NCBI RefSeq assembly: GCF_025854275.1
Contig: NZ_CP107567.1
Coordinates: forward strand, 2,542,001-2,606,000
Direction: 5' to 3'
Source of the DNA: Streptomyces peucetius
GTDB taxonomy: Bacteria > Actinomycetota > Actinomycetes > Streptomycetales > Streptomycetaceae
DNA length: 64,000 nt
The notes beneath the pieces were generated by a model. The model had not been told where the DNA came from. It searched no databases and saw only the letters and a program-made list of their open reading frames with translations. The first letter of the stretch is position 1. The number at the start of each line of letters is the position of its first letter. Positions 17,454 through 26,608 of the stretch are shown piece after piece. The translations under genes were made by a program, and so were the position numbers.

Positions 17454-18686
17454 TCAAGCTTGCCCCGCCGACCGCGGGTGCCGTTCGGCGCGCAGCTTCC
17501 GCAGGCGTCTGCGCGACCAGCGCACGGTTCGCCGGACAAGTGAAGGAACAGTGTTCGGCGGCAGCACACGCACACTGCCCGACCAGTCCGGCACAGTGAT
17601 CTCGTAGGCGGACCGGGGGATGCCGCTCTGTTTGTTCCCGAAGTGCGGATACGCGAGGTACAGCCTGCGCCCGCGCCCCTCGGTCACCACCCTCGGGACC
17701 TGCTTGGTCCGGACGAATTCGAGCACGTCCACCAGGACGTCGAGGCGGCCCGCCGCCACACAGGCGAGCACCAGCCGCTCCCCGACCTTGATCCGGTCCG
17801 CGACGCTCTTGGACCAGTACTTGATGACGGGGGCCGCCAACTCCAGTTTGTGCCGCCGCACTTCCTCCGTCTCCTTGAGCAGCACGGGGCCGAACTGCTG
17901 CAGCAGCCCGACGGTGAACGGCCGCAGAAGCAGCTGGTCCCGCTTCGGTCCGGCCGGTTCGAGCCGGACGATCAGCTCCGTCAGTGCCGTGATGGCCGCG
18001 AAGCGGGGCGGATAACTGCCCCTGCGGGTCGCGTGCTTTCCGTCGTCCCTGGCGACGAGGTGGTAGCAGTCGTAGTCCGCCACGACCGAGACACCGTTCC
18101 CCTGCAGATACGCCTCCATGGTGAACAGCGCGTCCTCGCCGGTGGGGAGCGTCTCGTCGAATTCGAGACCCAGCCGGGACAGCAGCTCGCGCCGGAACAG
18201 CTTCTGCGCGCTCAGCGCGAAGATGACGCGCGAGGAGTACACGTCCACCCGCTCCTCGGTACGCGCGAACATCGAGGTCCCGACCTTGCGGCCGACCCCC
18301 TTGAGGCGGCCGAGGACCACGTCGGTGCCGGCCCGGTCCGCCATCGCGACCAGGCGTTCCAGCGCCTCGTCGCCGAAGAAGTCGTCGGCGTCGAGGAAGA
18401 AGACGAACCGGCCCCGGGCCAGCCGAAGACCTACGTTGCGGGGGCCGCTGGGACCGCCCGAGTTGGCCTGGTGGATCACCCGGGTCGGCACTTTCGAACG
18501 GGCGGCGAACTCGTCCAGGTACTCACCGGTTCCGTCGGTCGAGCCGTCGTCGACGGCGACGATCTCGATCCGGTCGGCGCCCAGGGTCTGGCTCTCCACC
18601 GACTCCAGGCAACGGATGAGATAGGGCATGGCTTCGTAAGCGCCGACCACGACGGTGACGTCGGGCACGAAAGGTTTGTCGTTCAT
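17454..18686 (-). CDS. TarS-like GT2 glycosyltransferase, short form
   Basis: A 410-aa enzyme with only the GT-A catalytic part of the TarS plan: VTVVVGAYEAMPYLIRCLES, VDDGSTDGTGEYLD, SGGPSGPRNVGLRLARG, the metal site LDADD, and LPTGEDALFTMEAYL in the catalytic-base position. The large C-terminal beta domains of the two other TarS-like proteins are missing; instead it ends in an Arg-rich tail. ATG 18684-18686 with GGAG six bases upstream was chosen. The frame stays open upstream through the C/G-tract at 18779-18860, where it would encode poly-Gly, which is not credible protein. Probable role is adding one of the sugars of the wall polymer. Confidence 0.85.
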   Translation of the reverse strand: MNDKPFVPDVTVVVGAYEAMPYLIRCLESVESQTLGADRIEIVAVDDGSTDGTGEYLDEFAARSKVPTRVIHQANSGGPSGPRNVGLRLARGRFVFFLDADDFFGDEALERLVAMADRAGTDVVLGRLKGVGRKVGTSMFARTEERVDVYSSRVIFALSAQKLFRRELLSRLGLEFDETLPTGEDALFTMEAYLQGNGVSVVADYDCYHLVARDDGKHATRRGSYPPRFAAITALTELIVRLEPAGPKRDQLLLRPFTVGLLQQFGPVLLKETEEVRRHKLELAAPVIKYWSKSVADRIKVGERLVLACVAAGRLDVLVDVLEFVRTKQVPRVVTEGRGRRLYLAYPHFGNKQSGIPRSAYEITVPDWSGSVRVLPPNTVPSLVRRTVRWSRRRLRKLRAERHPRSAGQA

Positions 18687-18778
18687 CGACTCCAAGACAA
18701 CCGGAGTCGTGCCCAGGTTGCCCGGAACGACACAACCCGTATGGATCTGTTCGCACATGCAGTTCGACCCGGCGGCCG

Positions 18779-18860
18779 CCCCCCCCCCCCCCCCCCGCCC
18801 CCCCGGCCCCCCCCCCCCCCCCCCGCCGCCCGCCCCCCCCCCCCCCCGGGGGCGCCCCCC
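18779..18860. repeat. extreme C-homopolymer tract upstream of the short TarS-like gene
   Basis: An almost pure C stretch on the plus strand. C-runs of 18 (18779-18796), 7 (18798-18804), 18 (18807-18824) and 15 (18833-18847) are broken by single or double Gs, then a G-rich and C-rich tail follows to 18860. It begins 93 bases upstream of the 18686 start codon and ends 22 bases after the previous gene. On the transcribed strand it would be four long G-runs. No other place in the window has anything similar. It may be an assembly artefact; see findings. Confidence 0.9.
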
Positions 18861-18882
18861 GCCGGGTCGGACGATTCTGCGG

Positions 18883-20961
18883 TCAGCCGCCCACGGGCGT
18901 GTCGTTGCGGCCGGGCGTCTGCTCCGTCTCGGCCATCCGCTTCTCGACACCCACGTTGCGGGCCTGCGACTTCGCGGCCAGGCTCTGCACAGCGGCGTCG
19001 AACTGCTCCATCGACGTCGGCTCGTCCGGCCCGAGCAGGTACTCCTTGAGCACGCGGCGCTCCTCGGCGAGGGCGTCCGCGGCGGGGTCGGCGACGGCGG
19101 CGAGCAGCTCGTCGAGCTCCTCCGCGCTGTTGGAGAGGATCACCGCGGCCCGTACCGCCGTGTTCTGCCGCTTGAACTCGTCCTCGCCGAGGCCGGCCGA
19201 GTCGGTGACCGCGTACGGCTTGCCGCTGGCGATGAAGTCCGACACGACACTGGAGATGTCGGAGACCATGGCGTCCGACTCGTTGAAGCAGTCGTACAGC
19301 CGCGGAGCCGGCCCGGTGATGACCTTGTGCTCCCACCAGCCGAAGGAACGCCAGTACGCCGTGTTCCACTCGTCCCGCAGCCGGGCCGTCTCCGCCTCGC
19401 GCGCCGGGTCCGGCAGCGAGTCACGGGAGACCTCCGCCTCGTCCCGGCCTTCTCCGGCGCCGCCGGACAGCTCCGCCAGCCGGGCCTCGATGCGCTGCAG
19501 CTCGGCAGCCGCCTCCGTCTGCTCCGCGAGGTGCGAGGAGGCTTCCTTCGCCCAGCGGGGTTCGGCGGCGCGCGCTGCCGCGGCCTTCTCGATCATCGCG
19601 ACGATCCGGTCGTGGGCGGCCTTGGCCTTGACGCTCCGGGTGCCGGTGAAGGGGTGGGGCTTGTAGACGACCCGCACCGGCTCCGGTGCCTCGAGGAGCT
19701 TCCTGACGATGTTCTCGCCCGCCAGCAGCAGGGAGGTGTTGCCGGGGTTGTCGTCCCAGCCCTCCCAGGTGGGCGCGTAGAGCACGGTCGGGATGGGGTT
19801 CCCGGTCCTCGAGTTGCCCGTCTTGATGGGGGCGAGCTGGGGGCGGCCCACCTCGACGATGTCCTCGCTGCGCACACCGACGTCGGCCAGCGCGTACCGG
19901 TCGCGTCCCGCGCGGCCGGCGGTCCACACCTCGTCGTAGGCCTTGCTGAACGGGTTGACGCTGGCGAGCTTGTCGCTGTCGCCGTGGCCGATGAAGACGT
20001 GCTTCATGGTCGGCACACGGAGCATGTGGATGTTCTTGCCGACGTTGGCGGCGTACAGCGCGACCCGCACGGAGGACAGGTCCAGGTTCATCAGATGCAC
20101 ACTGCCCGGCACGCACACCACCGGCACCGACGTCGGGCCGAGCTGGGGCACGATGTTGCGTTCACGCAGGAAGATGACCGGCCGGCCCTCGAGCTGGGAC
20201 ATCGTCTCCAGCCACATGTTGACCTGGTAGGCGGAGTCGGCCGAACCGGAGAAGTACATCATCACGGTCGGCTTGTAGTCGGTCAGCCATGCGTCGATGC
20301 CCTCGAGGACCTTTTCCGGCGGCGGCACCAGCTTGCTGGGCCGCAGATGCGGCATCAGCAGGAACACATACCCGACGGCGAGGGCGAGGGTGAGCCCCAG
20401 ACCCGCGTAGGCGAACCAGGGGGTGTCGGCCTCGATCGCGGCCAGCACACCCAGCAGGGCGAACACGTCCAGGTGGAGCATCTTCTCCGCGGGCCGGTCG
20501 AGCAGCCGCCGCGGAGGCGCGTCGGGGATGCGTACGTACCCCGAGAGATCGATGTTGCGGGTGACGACCGGCAGCTTGCGACGCAGCCGGAGCAGCATGA
20601 CCATCGCACCGTGCGGCGCCTGGAGGCCGTAGAAGGCCAGCAGACAGGCGACGGTCACATAGAAGACCATCTGGTCCGCGAGCCCCGTCCGGGCCATCAG
20701 CAGAACGAGCAGCAGCTGGCGCACCAGGAACCTGATCGACAGACCCGCGCGCACCTTGGCGAGACGATTGACCAGATAGCTGGAGCGCTGGTGCAGAAAC
20801 CGGTCGGACAGGTAGGTCACTGCCACGGCCACCGCGAAGAACCAGAGGTTGGGAATTATCGCGGCGAGCATGACGCATGGGAATCCCAGCACCAGAAGAA
20901 GTGCGGCTGCCAGCTCGGATCCGCTACCCACGCGAGCCAAGCGAATGGCTTTCGAAATCAC
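18883..20961 (-). CDS. membrane-anchored CDP-glycerol/ribitol glycerophosphotransferase (TagF/TarL family)
   Basis: A 692-aa putative teichoic-acid polymerase. Residues 1 to about 190 carry several hydrophobic helices (AAALLLVLGFPCVMLAAIIP and others), unusual for TagF. The Glyphos_transf domain follows: PTVLYAPTWEG, VYKPHPFTG with the catalytic-type His, then YDCFNESDAMVSDISSVVSD and DFIASGKPYAVTD near the end. Residues about 455-525 form a Glu/Ala-rich helical insert. GTG 20959-20961 was chosen (AGGAG upstream, conserved-looking MISKAIRLARV); the frame opens a little further to 21003. It lies downstream of the CDP-ribitol synthase, so ribitol phosphate is the likely unit. Confidence 0.85.
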   Translation of the reverse strand: MISKAIRLARVGSGSELAAALLLVLGFPCVMLAAIIPNLWFFAVAVAVTYLSDRFLHQRSSYLVNRLAKVRAGLSIRFLVRQLLLVLLMARTGLADQMVFYVTVACLLAFYGLQAPHGAMVMLLRLRRKLPVVTRNIDLSGYVRIPDAPPRRLLDRPAEKMLHLDVFALLGVLAAIEADTPWFAYAGLGLTLALAVGYVFLLMPHLRPSKLVPPPEKVLEGIDAWLTDYKPTVMMYFSGSADSAYQVNMWLETMSQLEGRPVIFLRERNIVPQLGPTSVPVVCVPGSVHLMNLDLSSVRVALYAANVGKNIHMLRVPTMKHVFIGHGDSDKLASVNPFSKAYDEVWTAGRAGRDRYALADVGVRSEDIVEVGRPQLAPIKTGNSRTGNPIPTVLYAPTWEGWDDNPGNTSLLLAGENIVRKLLEAPEPVRVVYKPHPFTGTRSVKAKAAHDRIVAMIEKAAAARAAEPRWAKEASSHLAEQTEAAAELQRIEARLAELSGGAGEGRDEAEVSRDSLPDPAREAETARLRDEWNTAYWRSFGWWEHKVITGPAPRLYDCFNESDAMVSDISSVVSDFIASGKPYAVTDSAGLGEDEFKRQNTAVRAAVILSNSAEELDELLAAVADPAADALAEERRVLKEYLLGPDEPTSMEQFDAAVQSLAAKSQARNVGVEKRMAETEQTPGRNDTPVGG

Positions 20962-21098
20962 GAAGCACCTGCTCCTGGGGGTACCGACGGTTTTGCCTTG
21001 CAAAGAAGATGTGAAGGCGAGGCTTCACGAACTCGGGCCTCCGCAGTGCGCGAAAGGCGGCAACTACAGAGGCCCAGAGAATTGATTGTCAGGAATTA

Positions 21099-22598
21099 TT
21101 ACACATCTTCCTGGCGGTCCAGCACGGAGGCCAGGGCCTGCTCGAAGCCGGACGCCTCGGAAGCCCCACGGGTGGGATCCTGCTGGCGGACGTCGATGAC
21201 GTGCCCGGTCAGCTCGGAGAGCAGCACGTCGAGCGAGGTCCGCGCGACAGCCTCCGACGACAGCAGGGAACCGGCCGGCTCGTCGCCGAACGCCTTGGTG
21301 CGCATGGGAGTCGCGGTGCGCTCCGGGTTCACGCAGTTCACCCGGATGCCGTCGGCGGCCCACTCGTCCGACAGTGCCTGGGTGAGATTCACCATCGCGG
21401 CCTTCGTGGAGGAGTACAGGCTGTACTCGGCGCGGCCGCGGGTGTAGCTGCTGGAGGTGTAGAGCAGCAGCTGCCCCTGGGTCTCCGCGAGGTACTTGTG
21501 CGACGCCCGGGCGATCTGAACGGGCGCCAGGTAATTGACGTTCAGCGCTTCCTGGATGGCCGCGTTGTCCGTCTCCGCGAGCTTTCCGATGCGCAGCACG
21601 CCCGCGGTGTTGATCACGTAGTCGATGCGGCCGCTCTCGGCGTACGCCGTGGAGAGGGCCTCGTCGACGTGCTCCGGGTTCTCGACGTGCGTGCCCGTGG
21701 TGGAACGGCCCAGCGCGTACACCTTGGCGCCGTAGGACTCGGCGAGCTTCGCGATGTCGGCGCCGATCCCGTAGGAGCCGCCGAAGACGACGAGGGTCTT
21801 GCCGGCGAGCAGTTCGCGGTAGGCGGCCGCGTCGGCCTGGCGCGGAGCCGCGGTGGAGGCCAGCTGGAAGAGCTTGTCCGCGATGAAGACGTCGACCGGC
21901 TGGGTGACCTTCATGTTGTACTCGTCGCCCGCGACGACGTAGATCGGCACGTCGGGCAGGTACTTCAGCACGACCGAGCAGTCGTCGGTGGCCTGGAAGT
22001 TCGGGTCGCCGGCGGCGACCTCGTACGCCCTGCGGATCGTGGACAGCTTGAACGCCTGGGGCGTCTGGCCGCGGCGCAGCCGGGAGCGGTCCGGGACGTC
22101 GGTGATGAACTCGCCGTCCTCGCCGTGCGTCCGGGTCACGATGATCGTGTCCGCGGAGGGGATGGCGACGTCGACGGCCTGGTAGCGGTCGAGCGCGTCG
22201 ACGCAGTCCTTGATGACCCGTTCGGAGAGCAGCGGGCGCACGGCGTCGTGGAACAGGACGTTGCGGTCCTCGCCCTCGGCCAGGCCCTCACCCAGTGCCG
22301 CGATGGCCCGCTCGGTGGTCTCGTTGCGCGTCGAGCCGCCCTCGATGACCTTGACGACCTTGGTCAGCCCGGCCTTGGCGACGATCTTCTCGACGTCCGG
22401 CACGTACCCGGGGGCCATCAGCACCATGACGTCGTCGATCGAGTCGGCCCGCTCGAAGATCGACAGTGTGTGCTCGATGACAGCCTTGCCTGCGATCTTC
22501 AGCAGCTGCTTGGGGATGGACAGACCCACGCGCTGACCGGTTCCACCGGCGAGCACGACTGCTGTGGTTCGGGGTTTGGCTATGTGCTGCACAGACAC
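21099..22598 (-). CDS. bifunctional CDP-ribitol synthase: cytidylyltransferase + ribulose-5-P reductase (TarI-TarJ type fusion)
   Basis: A 499-aa fusion. Residues 1 to about 245 are an IspD/TarI cytidylyltransferase (TAVVLAGGTGQRVGLSIPKQ, FHDAVRPLLSERVI, RRGQTPQAFKL). Residues about 260-499 are a short-chain dehydrogenase (TLVVFGGSYGIGADIAKL, VINTAGVLRIG, YSLYSSTKAAM with catalytic Tyr/Lys). The same order occurs in Haemophilus Bcs1/Acs1, which reduces ribulose-5-phosphate and makes CDP-ribitol; in S. aureus these are separate TarJ (a different dehydrogenase type) and TarI. GTG 22596-22598 has AAGGTAGG upstream. The AT-richer gap of 137 bases downstream separates it from the polymerase. Confidence 0.9.
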   Translation of the reverse strand: MSVQHIAKPRTTAVVLAGGTGQRVGLSIPKQLLKIAGKAVIEHTLSIFERADSIDDVMVLMAPGYVPDVEKIVAKAGLTKVVKVIEGGSTRNETTERAIAALGEGLAEGEDRNVLFHDAVRPLLSERVIKDCVDALDRYQAVDVAIPSADTIIVTRTHGEDGEFITDVPDRSRLRRGQTPQAFKLSTIRRAYEVAAGDPNFQATDDCSVVLKYLPDVPIYVVAGDEYNMKVTQPVDVFIADKLFQLASTAAPRQADAAAYRELLAGKTLVVFGGSYGIGADIAKLAESYGAKVYALGRSTTGTHVENPEHVDEALSTAYAESGRIDYVINTAGVLRIGKLAETDNAAIQEALNVNYLAPVQIARASHKYLAETQGQLLLYTSSSYTRGRAEYSLYSSTKAAMVNLTQALSDEWAADGIRVNCVNPERTATPMRTKAFGDEPAGSLLSSEAVARTSLDVLLSELTGHVIDVRQQDPTRGASEASGFEQALASVLDRQEDV

Positions 22599-22798
22599 AG
22601 ACGACCTACCTTGCGAGGGCTGGGGAACAAAACTGATGGTTGCACCCTCCGTTACCGAACCGCAAGGCGGGTGACGCCCGTGCAACCGCTCCGATAAACC
22701 TCCTGTTCACCGGTGATCAGGGGAATTGACCCGACCCGACGGCAACCCCGACGTGATCGACACCACACATCTGAGTGGCATGAATCACCCTGAGCGGG

Positions 22799-24829
22799 TC
22801 ATGGGAGGTCGACAACGTTCAGCGCCAGGTCGTTGGTGAGGGTGTAGTAGACCCGCACCCGCACCTTGGGCCGCGGTCTGCGCAGGAGCCGCTTGGCCAT
22901 GGCCCGCGCGAGACTCTCCGTCCGCCTCTTGGCGATGACGCTCTGCGGATAGACGAAGACGTCCTTCTTCTGCACCACATCGTCCAGCACCCGGCCCATT
23001 TTCACCGGCTTCTCATCCGGCGCGTAACGCACATAGGCGTCCCACACGTCGTGCGGGGTGGTCTGCGAGGCGGCGGGCACGGACGAGGAGAAGGTGAAAC
23101 GGAAACCCCTGGTGCCCCGCCGCTCACCGGTGAAGGTGATCTCGTCCTTCGGCCTGCCGCGGCGGCGCAGCACGAGCACCGGCGCACCGGAGGCAGCGGC
23201 CCGGCCGTGAAGGGTGCCGGCCAGGGTCACCCGCGTGCCGTCCACCTCGACGACGTCGGCCTCCGCGTGGACCGGCCGCGACCAGGCCCGCAGCATCAGG
23301 GCTCCGCCCTTGGCGGTGTCCTTGTACGGGATCAGGTTGCGGACGGTCTCGTCGGGCGCGAGCCGTCCGGCGACGCCGACAGCGCCGCGCTGGTCGACGG
23401 TCCGTGCGGTGACACGTCCGCGCACACCGGAGTCCACCAGCTCCACATAGGCGTTCCACAGCCCCTCCGCGAACGCCGCGTCGGCCGGGACCTTCACGCC
23501 CCCGGCGGCGTCGAAGTCGAAGGTCCGCGCACCGTCGGCGTCGTCGGTGCGCGTGCAAACCAGGCGCACACCGCCCCGGGCCCCCTTCGGCAGCGGGGCG
23601 GCGAGCGTGAGGCTGAGGGAGCCGTCCGGCTCGACCACGCAGTCCGCGGCGGGGTTGATCCCGGGGAGCTCCGTCCGTCGTGCGGCCTGCGCGGCGAGTT
23701 CGCCGAAGAGCGTCTCGTACTGCTTGGTGACGACCGCGGGATCGAACCGGCGGGCGTTGCGCACGGCTGCCGCGCCCATCCGTCTGCGCAGGTCCTCGTC
23801 CTCGATCAGCCGCAGCAGTGCGGCGGCGACGGCGTCCGTGTCGCCCACCGGCACCAGGATTCCGTCCTCGCCGTCGCGGATGATCTCGCGCGGCCCGTAG
23901 TCGCAGTCCGTGCTGACCATGGGCACGCCGCAGCGCATCGCCTCCACCACGGTCATACCGAAGGACTCGTGGCGTGAAGTGGACGCCGCGACGGCACCCT
24001 TGACCCACTCCGGCTCGATCGGCGAACGCGGACCCATGAGATAGGCGCTGTTGTAGAGGCCGAGTGCGTCGATCCGCGCCCGCAGCCTCTCCCGCTGGTC
24101 ACCGGAGCCGTAGATGCGCAGCACCCAGTCGGGGTGGACGGCGACGACCTTCGCGAACGCATCGAGGAGCACGTGGTACTGCTTCCCCGCGGCCAGCCGG
24201 CCGGCGGCGACGATCGTCCTGCCCGCCGTGTCGGACGGGGCGACGGGCGGCTCCGGGACGCTGTTCGGGATGGCGAGGACCCTGGTGGTCGGCAGCGGCG
24301 TCTTCTCCCGCCACACCGCCGCGTCGCCCTCGGAGACGGTGACGAACGCGTCGACGGCGTCGAGGTGTTCGTACATCTCCTCGCGCAGCGCCGCACTGTG
24401 GTGATGGTGCGTCATGTGCTCCTGCCCGATCCGTACGGCGGTGGGAGCGGCGAACCGGGCGACGTACGCGGTGAGACCGGGCCGGGTTCCGATGACGACG
24501 TCCGCGTCGCAGACGGCGTAGTGCTCGCGGACCCGTTCGTCGGTGAGCCTGCTGTACTCCTTGTAGCGCGCCTCGGCGCGGGGGAAGACCGTGGCGGGCT
24601 CGCTGAAACGGGGGTCCCCGCGGTCGCTCGCCGGGGAGTCCTTGCGGATGTCGAGCAGCGGTACGACGGTGATGCGCGGGTCGATGGCGAAGGCCGCCTC
24701 GTCGCGGTGGCGGAAGACGGACACGATCTCGACCTCGTGGCGGTTCGCCAGCTCCTCGGCCAGATTCAGCGTCGTGCGGATGGTGCCGCCGATGCCGTAA
24801 ATGGTGTGGATGAGGAAAGAGATCTTCAT
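22799..24829 (-). CDS. GT4-family glycosyltransferase with C-terminal beta domain
   Basis: A 676-aa product. Residues 1 to about 385 are a GT-B retaining glycosyltransferase: MKISFLIHTIYGIGGTIRTT at the N-terminus, IVAAGRLAAGKQYHVLLDAF, and the nucleotide-sugar EX7E site in RHESFGMTVVEAMRCG. Residues about 400-676 are beta-rich, ending VRVYYTLTNDLALNVVDLP, which resembles the PHSNLTLDV-type blocks in the two long TarS-like proteins, so all three may share a polymer-binding or oligomerisation domain. ATG 24827-24829 has GGAG five bases upstream. It is the first gene of the minus-strand island and is probably cotranscribed with the CDP-ribitol synthase 200 bases downstream. Confidence 0.85.
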   Translation of the reverse strand: MKISFLIHTIYGIGGTIRTTLNLAEELANRHEVEIVSVFRHRDEAAFAIDPRITVVPLLDIRKDSPASDRGDPRFSEPATVFPRAEARYKEYSRLTDERVREHYAVCDADVVIGTRPGLTAYVARFAAPTAVRIGQEHMTHHHHSAALREEMYEHLDAVDAFVTVSEGDAAVWREKTPLPTTRVLAIPNSVPEPPVAPSDTAGRTIVAAGRLAAGKQYHVLLDAFAKVVAVHPDWVLRIYGSGDQRERLRARIDALGLYNSAYLMGPRSPIEPEWVKGAVAASTSRHESFGMTVVEAMRCGVPMVSTDCDYGPREIIRDGEDGILVPVGDTDAVAAALLRLIEDEDLRRRMGAAAVRNARRFDPAVVTKQYETLFGELAAQAARRTELPGINPAADCVVEPDGSLSLTLAAPLPKGARGGVRLVCTRTDDADGARTFDFDAAGGVKVPADAAFAEGLWNAYVELVDSGVRGRVTARTVDQRGAVGVAGRLAPDETVRNLIPYKDTAKGGALMLRAWSRPVHAEADVVEVDGTRVTLAGTLHGRAAASGAPVLVLRRRGRPKDEITFTGERRGTRGFRFTFSSSVPAASQTTPHDVWDAYVRYAPDEKPVKMGRVLDDVVQKKDVFVYPQSVIAKRRTESLARAMAKRLLRRPRPKVRVRVYYTLTNDLALNVVDLP

Positions 24830-24973
24830 CTGCGCTCCGTTCGGTTCCCCTCCGGGACGAAGGGGACGTGCATCACATCGATTTTGCCCTTCCGGTCTTG
24901 ATTTTCACCATTGATGCCCTTTCGGCCCGCCTTCACCCGGGGAGACGGAGAAGCGACGCAGAGGGTTGCGTAC

Positions 24974-25008
24974 GAAATCGGCCCGGAGACGGTCTCCGGG
25001 CCGATTTC
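24974..25008 (-). terminator. terminator of obg
   Basis: Perfect 16-bp stem GAAATCGGCCCGGAGA (24974-24989) with its complement at 24993-25008 and a 3-base loop, 45 bases past the obg stop. It separates the core obg operon from the wall-polymer island. Confidence 0.8.
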
Positions 25009-25052
25009 AGGGGAACGACCGTATGAATCCGGCCATGGTCCCGTACGGAAGG

Positions 25053-26489
25053 CTAGAAGGGGTCGAAGCCCTCGTACTCCTTCAGGGCCTCGTCGCGCTC
25101 CGCGTCGCGGTCCCGCCGTCGCTGTGCCGCCGGACGCGGCGCCTCGAAGCGGTGGTCCTCGCCGCGGCGGCCCAGCATCTCCGCACCCGCCATGACCGTC
25201 GGCTCCCAGTCGAAGACGACCGCGTTGTCCTCGGGGCCGATGGCCACGCCGTCGCCCGCGCGGGCACCGGCCTTCATCAGCTCCTCCTCGACACCGAGGC
25301 GGGCCAGCCGGTCGGCGAGGTAGCCGACGGCCTCGTCGTTGTTGAAGTCCGTCTGGCGCACCCAGCGCTCCGGCTTCTCGCCGCGCACGCGGAAGAGGCC
25401 CTCCTCCTCCTGCCGGACCGTGAAGCCGGCGTCGTCGACCGCCTTGGGGCGGATGACGATCCGGGTCGCCTCCTCCACCGGCCTGGCCGCCCTCGCCTCC
25501 GCGACGATCTCGGCGAGCGCGAAGGACAGCTCCTTGAGGCCCTTGTGCGCCACCGCCGACACCTCGAACACGCGGTAGCCGCGCGCTTCGAGGTCCGGGC
25601 GGATCATGTCCGCGAGGTCCTGGCCGTCCGGGATGTCGACCTTGTTGAGCACGACGATGCGCGGCCGGTCCTCCAGGCCGCCGTACTGCCGCAGCTCCTC
25701 CTCGATGACGTCGAGGTCGGAGACCGGGTCCCGGTCGGACTCCAGCGTCGCGGTGTCCAGGACGTGCACCAGCACCGAGCAGCGCTCGACGTGGCGCAGG
25801 AACTCCAGACCCAGCCCGCGGCCCTGGCTGGCGCCGGGGATCAGCCCGGGGACGTCCGCGACGGTGTACACGGTCGAGCCCGCTGTGACGACGCCGAGGT
25901 TCGGCACGAGCGTGGTGAAGGGGTAGTCCGCGATCTTCGGCTTGGCGGCGCTGAGCACGGAGATCAGCGACGACTTGCCGGCGCTCGGGTAGCCGACGAG
26001 CGCGACGTCGGCGACGGTCTTGAGCTCCAGCACCACGTCCCCGGCCTGCCCGGGCACGCCGAGCAGCGCGAATCCGGGGGCCTTGCGGCGCGCGGACGCG
26101 AGCGCCGCGTTGCCGAGGCCGCCGCGGCCGCCCTCCGCCGCCACATAGGTGGTGCCCTGGCCGACCATGTCGGCGAGGACGTTGCCCTGGTTGTCGAGGA
26201 CGACGGTGCCGTCGGGGACCGGCAGGACCAGGTCCTGGCCGTCCTTGCCGGAGCGGTTGCCGCCCTCGCCGGGCTTGCCGTTGGTGGCCTTGCGGTGCGG
26301 GCTGTGGTGGTAGTCCAGAAGCGTGGTGACCGACTGGTCGACGACCAGGATCACATCGCCGCCGCGGCCGCCGTTGCCGCCGTCGGGGCCGCCGAGCGGC
26401 TTGAACTTCTCTCGGTGCACGGAGGCACAGCCGTGCCCTCCGTTACCCGCGGCGACGTGCAGCTCGACGCGGTCCACGAAGGTGGTCAT
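25053..26489 (-). CDS. obgE: GTPase Obg/CgtA
   Basis: Essential ribosome-associated GTPase; in Streptomyces it also affects sporulation onset (from the literature, as I recall it). 478 aa in three domains. The Gly-rich Obg fold covers residues 1-158 ([30 protein letters not shown]). The G domain has GYPSAGKSS at about 166-174, the DVPG box ([12 protein letters not shown]) and VLNKVDIPD. The C-terminal OCT domain contains [20 protein letters not shown] and is followed by a charged tail. ATG 26487-26489 has GGAGG seven bases upstream. Downstream of rplU-rpmA in the usual order. Confidence 0.97.
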   Translation of the reverse strand: MTTFVDRVELHVAAGNGGHGCASVHREKFKPLGGPDGGNGGRGGDVILVVDQSVTTLLDYHHSPHRKATNGKPGEGGNRSGKDGQDLVLPVPDGTVVLDNQGNVLADMVGQGTTYVAAEGGRGGLGNAALASARRKAPGFALLGVPGQAGDVVLELKTVADVALVGYPSAGKSSLISVLSAAKPKIADYPFTTLVPNLGVVTAGSTVYTVADVPGLIPGASQGRGLGLEFLRHVERCSVLVHVLDTATLESDRDPVSDLDVIEEELRQYGGLEDRPRIVVLNKVDIPDGQDLADMIRPDLEARGYRVFEVSAVAHKGLKELSFALAEIVAEARAARPVEEATRIVIRPKAVDDAGFTVRQEEEGLFRVRGEKPERWVRQTDFNNDEAVGYLADRLARLGVEEELMKAGARAGDGVAIGPEDNAVVFDWEPTVMAGAEMLGRRGEDHRFEAPRPAAQRRRDRDAERDEALKEYEGFDPF

Positions 26490-26553
26490 GGAAGTGCCTC
26501 CAGTGATGACGGGGGTCGTACGTACGTAAATGTCTGTCTCTCAACACACGAAA

Positions 26554-26590
26554 GGCGGACCCGCTTCCCGTACGGGAAGTGAGGTCCGCC
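26554..26590 (-). terminator. hairpin between rpmA and obg
   Basis: Compound stem: outer GGCGGACC/GGTCCGCC (26554-26561 with 26583-26590) around an inner palindrome CTTCCCGTACGGGAAG (26564-26579). It starts 19 bases after the rpmA stop and could partly terminate the ribosomal-protein message before obg. Confidence 0.6.
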
Positions 26591-26608
26591 CCTCGGATGC
26601 GTTTCCGG

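Noticed and set aside
18687-18950. Upstream extension of the short TarS-like protein through the C-tract
   Set aside because: It would encode long poly-Gly runs with no homology, while ATG 18686 has a ribosome site and starts the domain.
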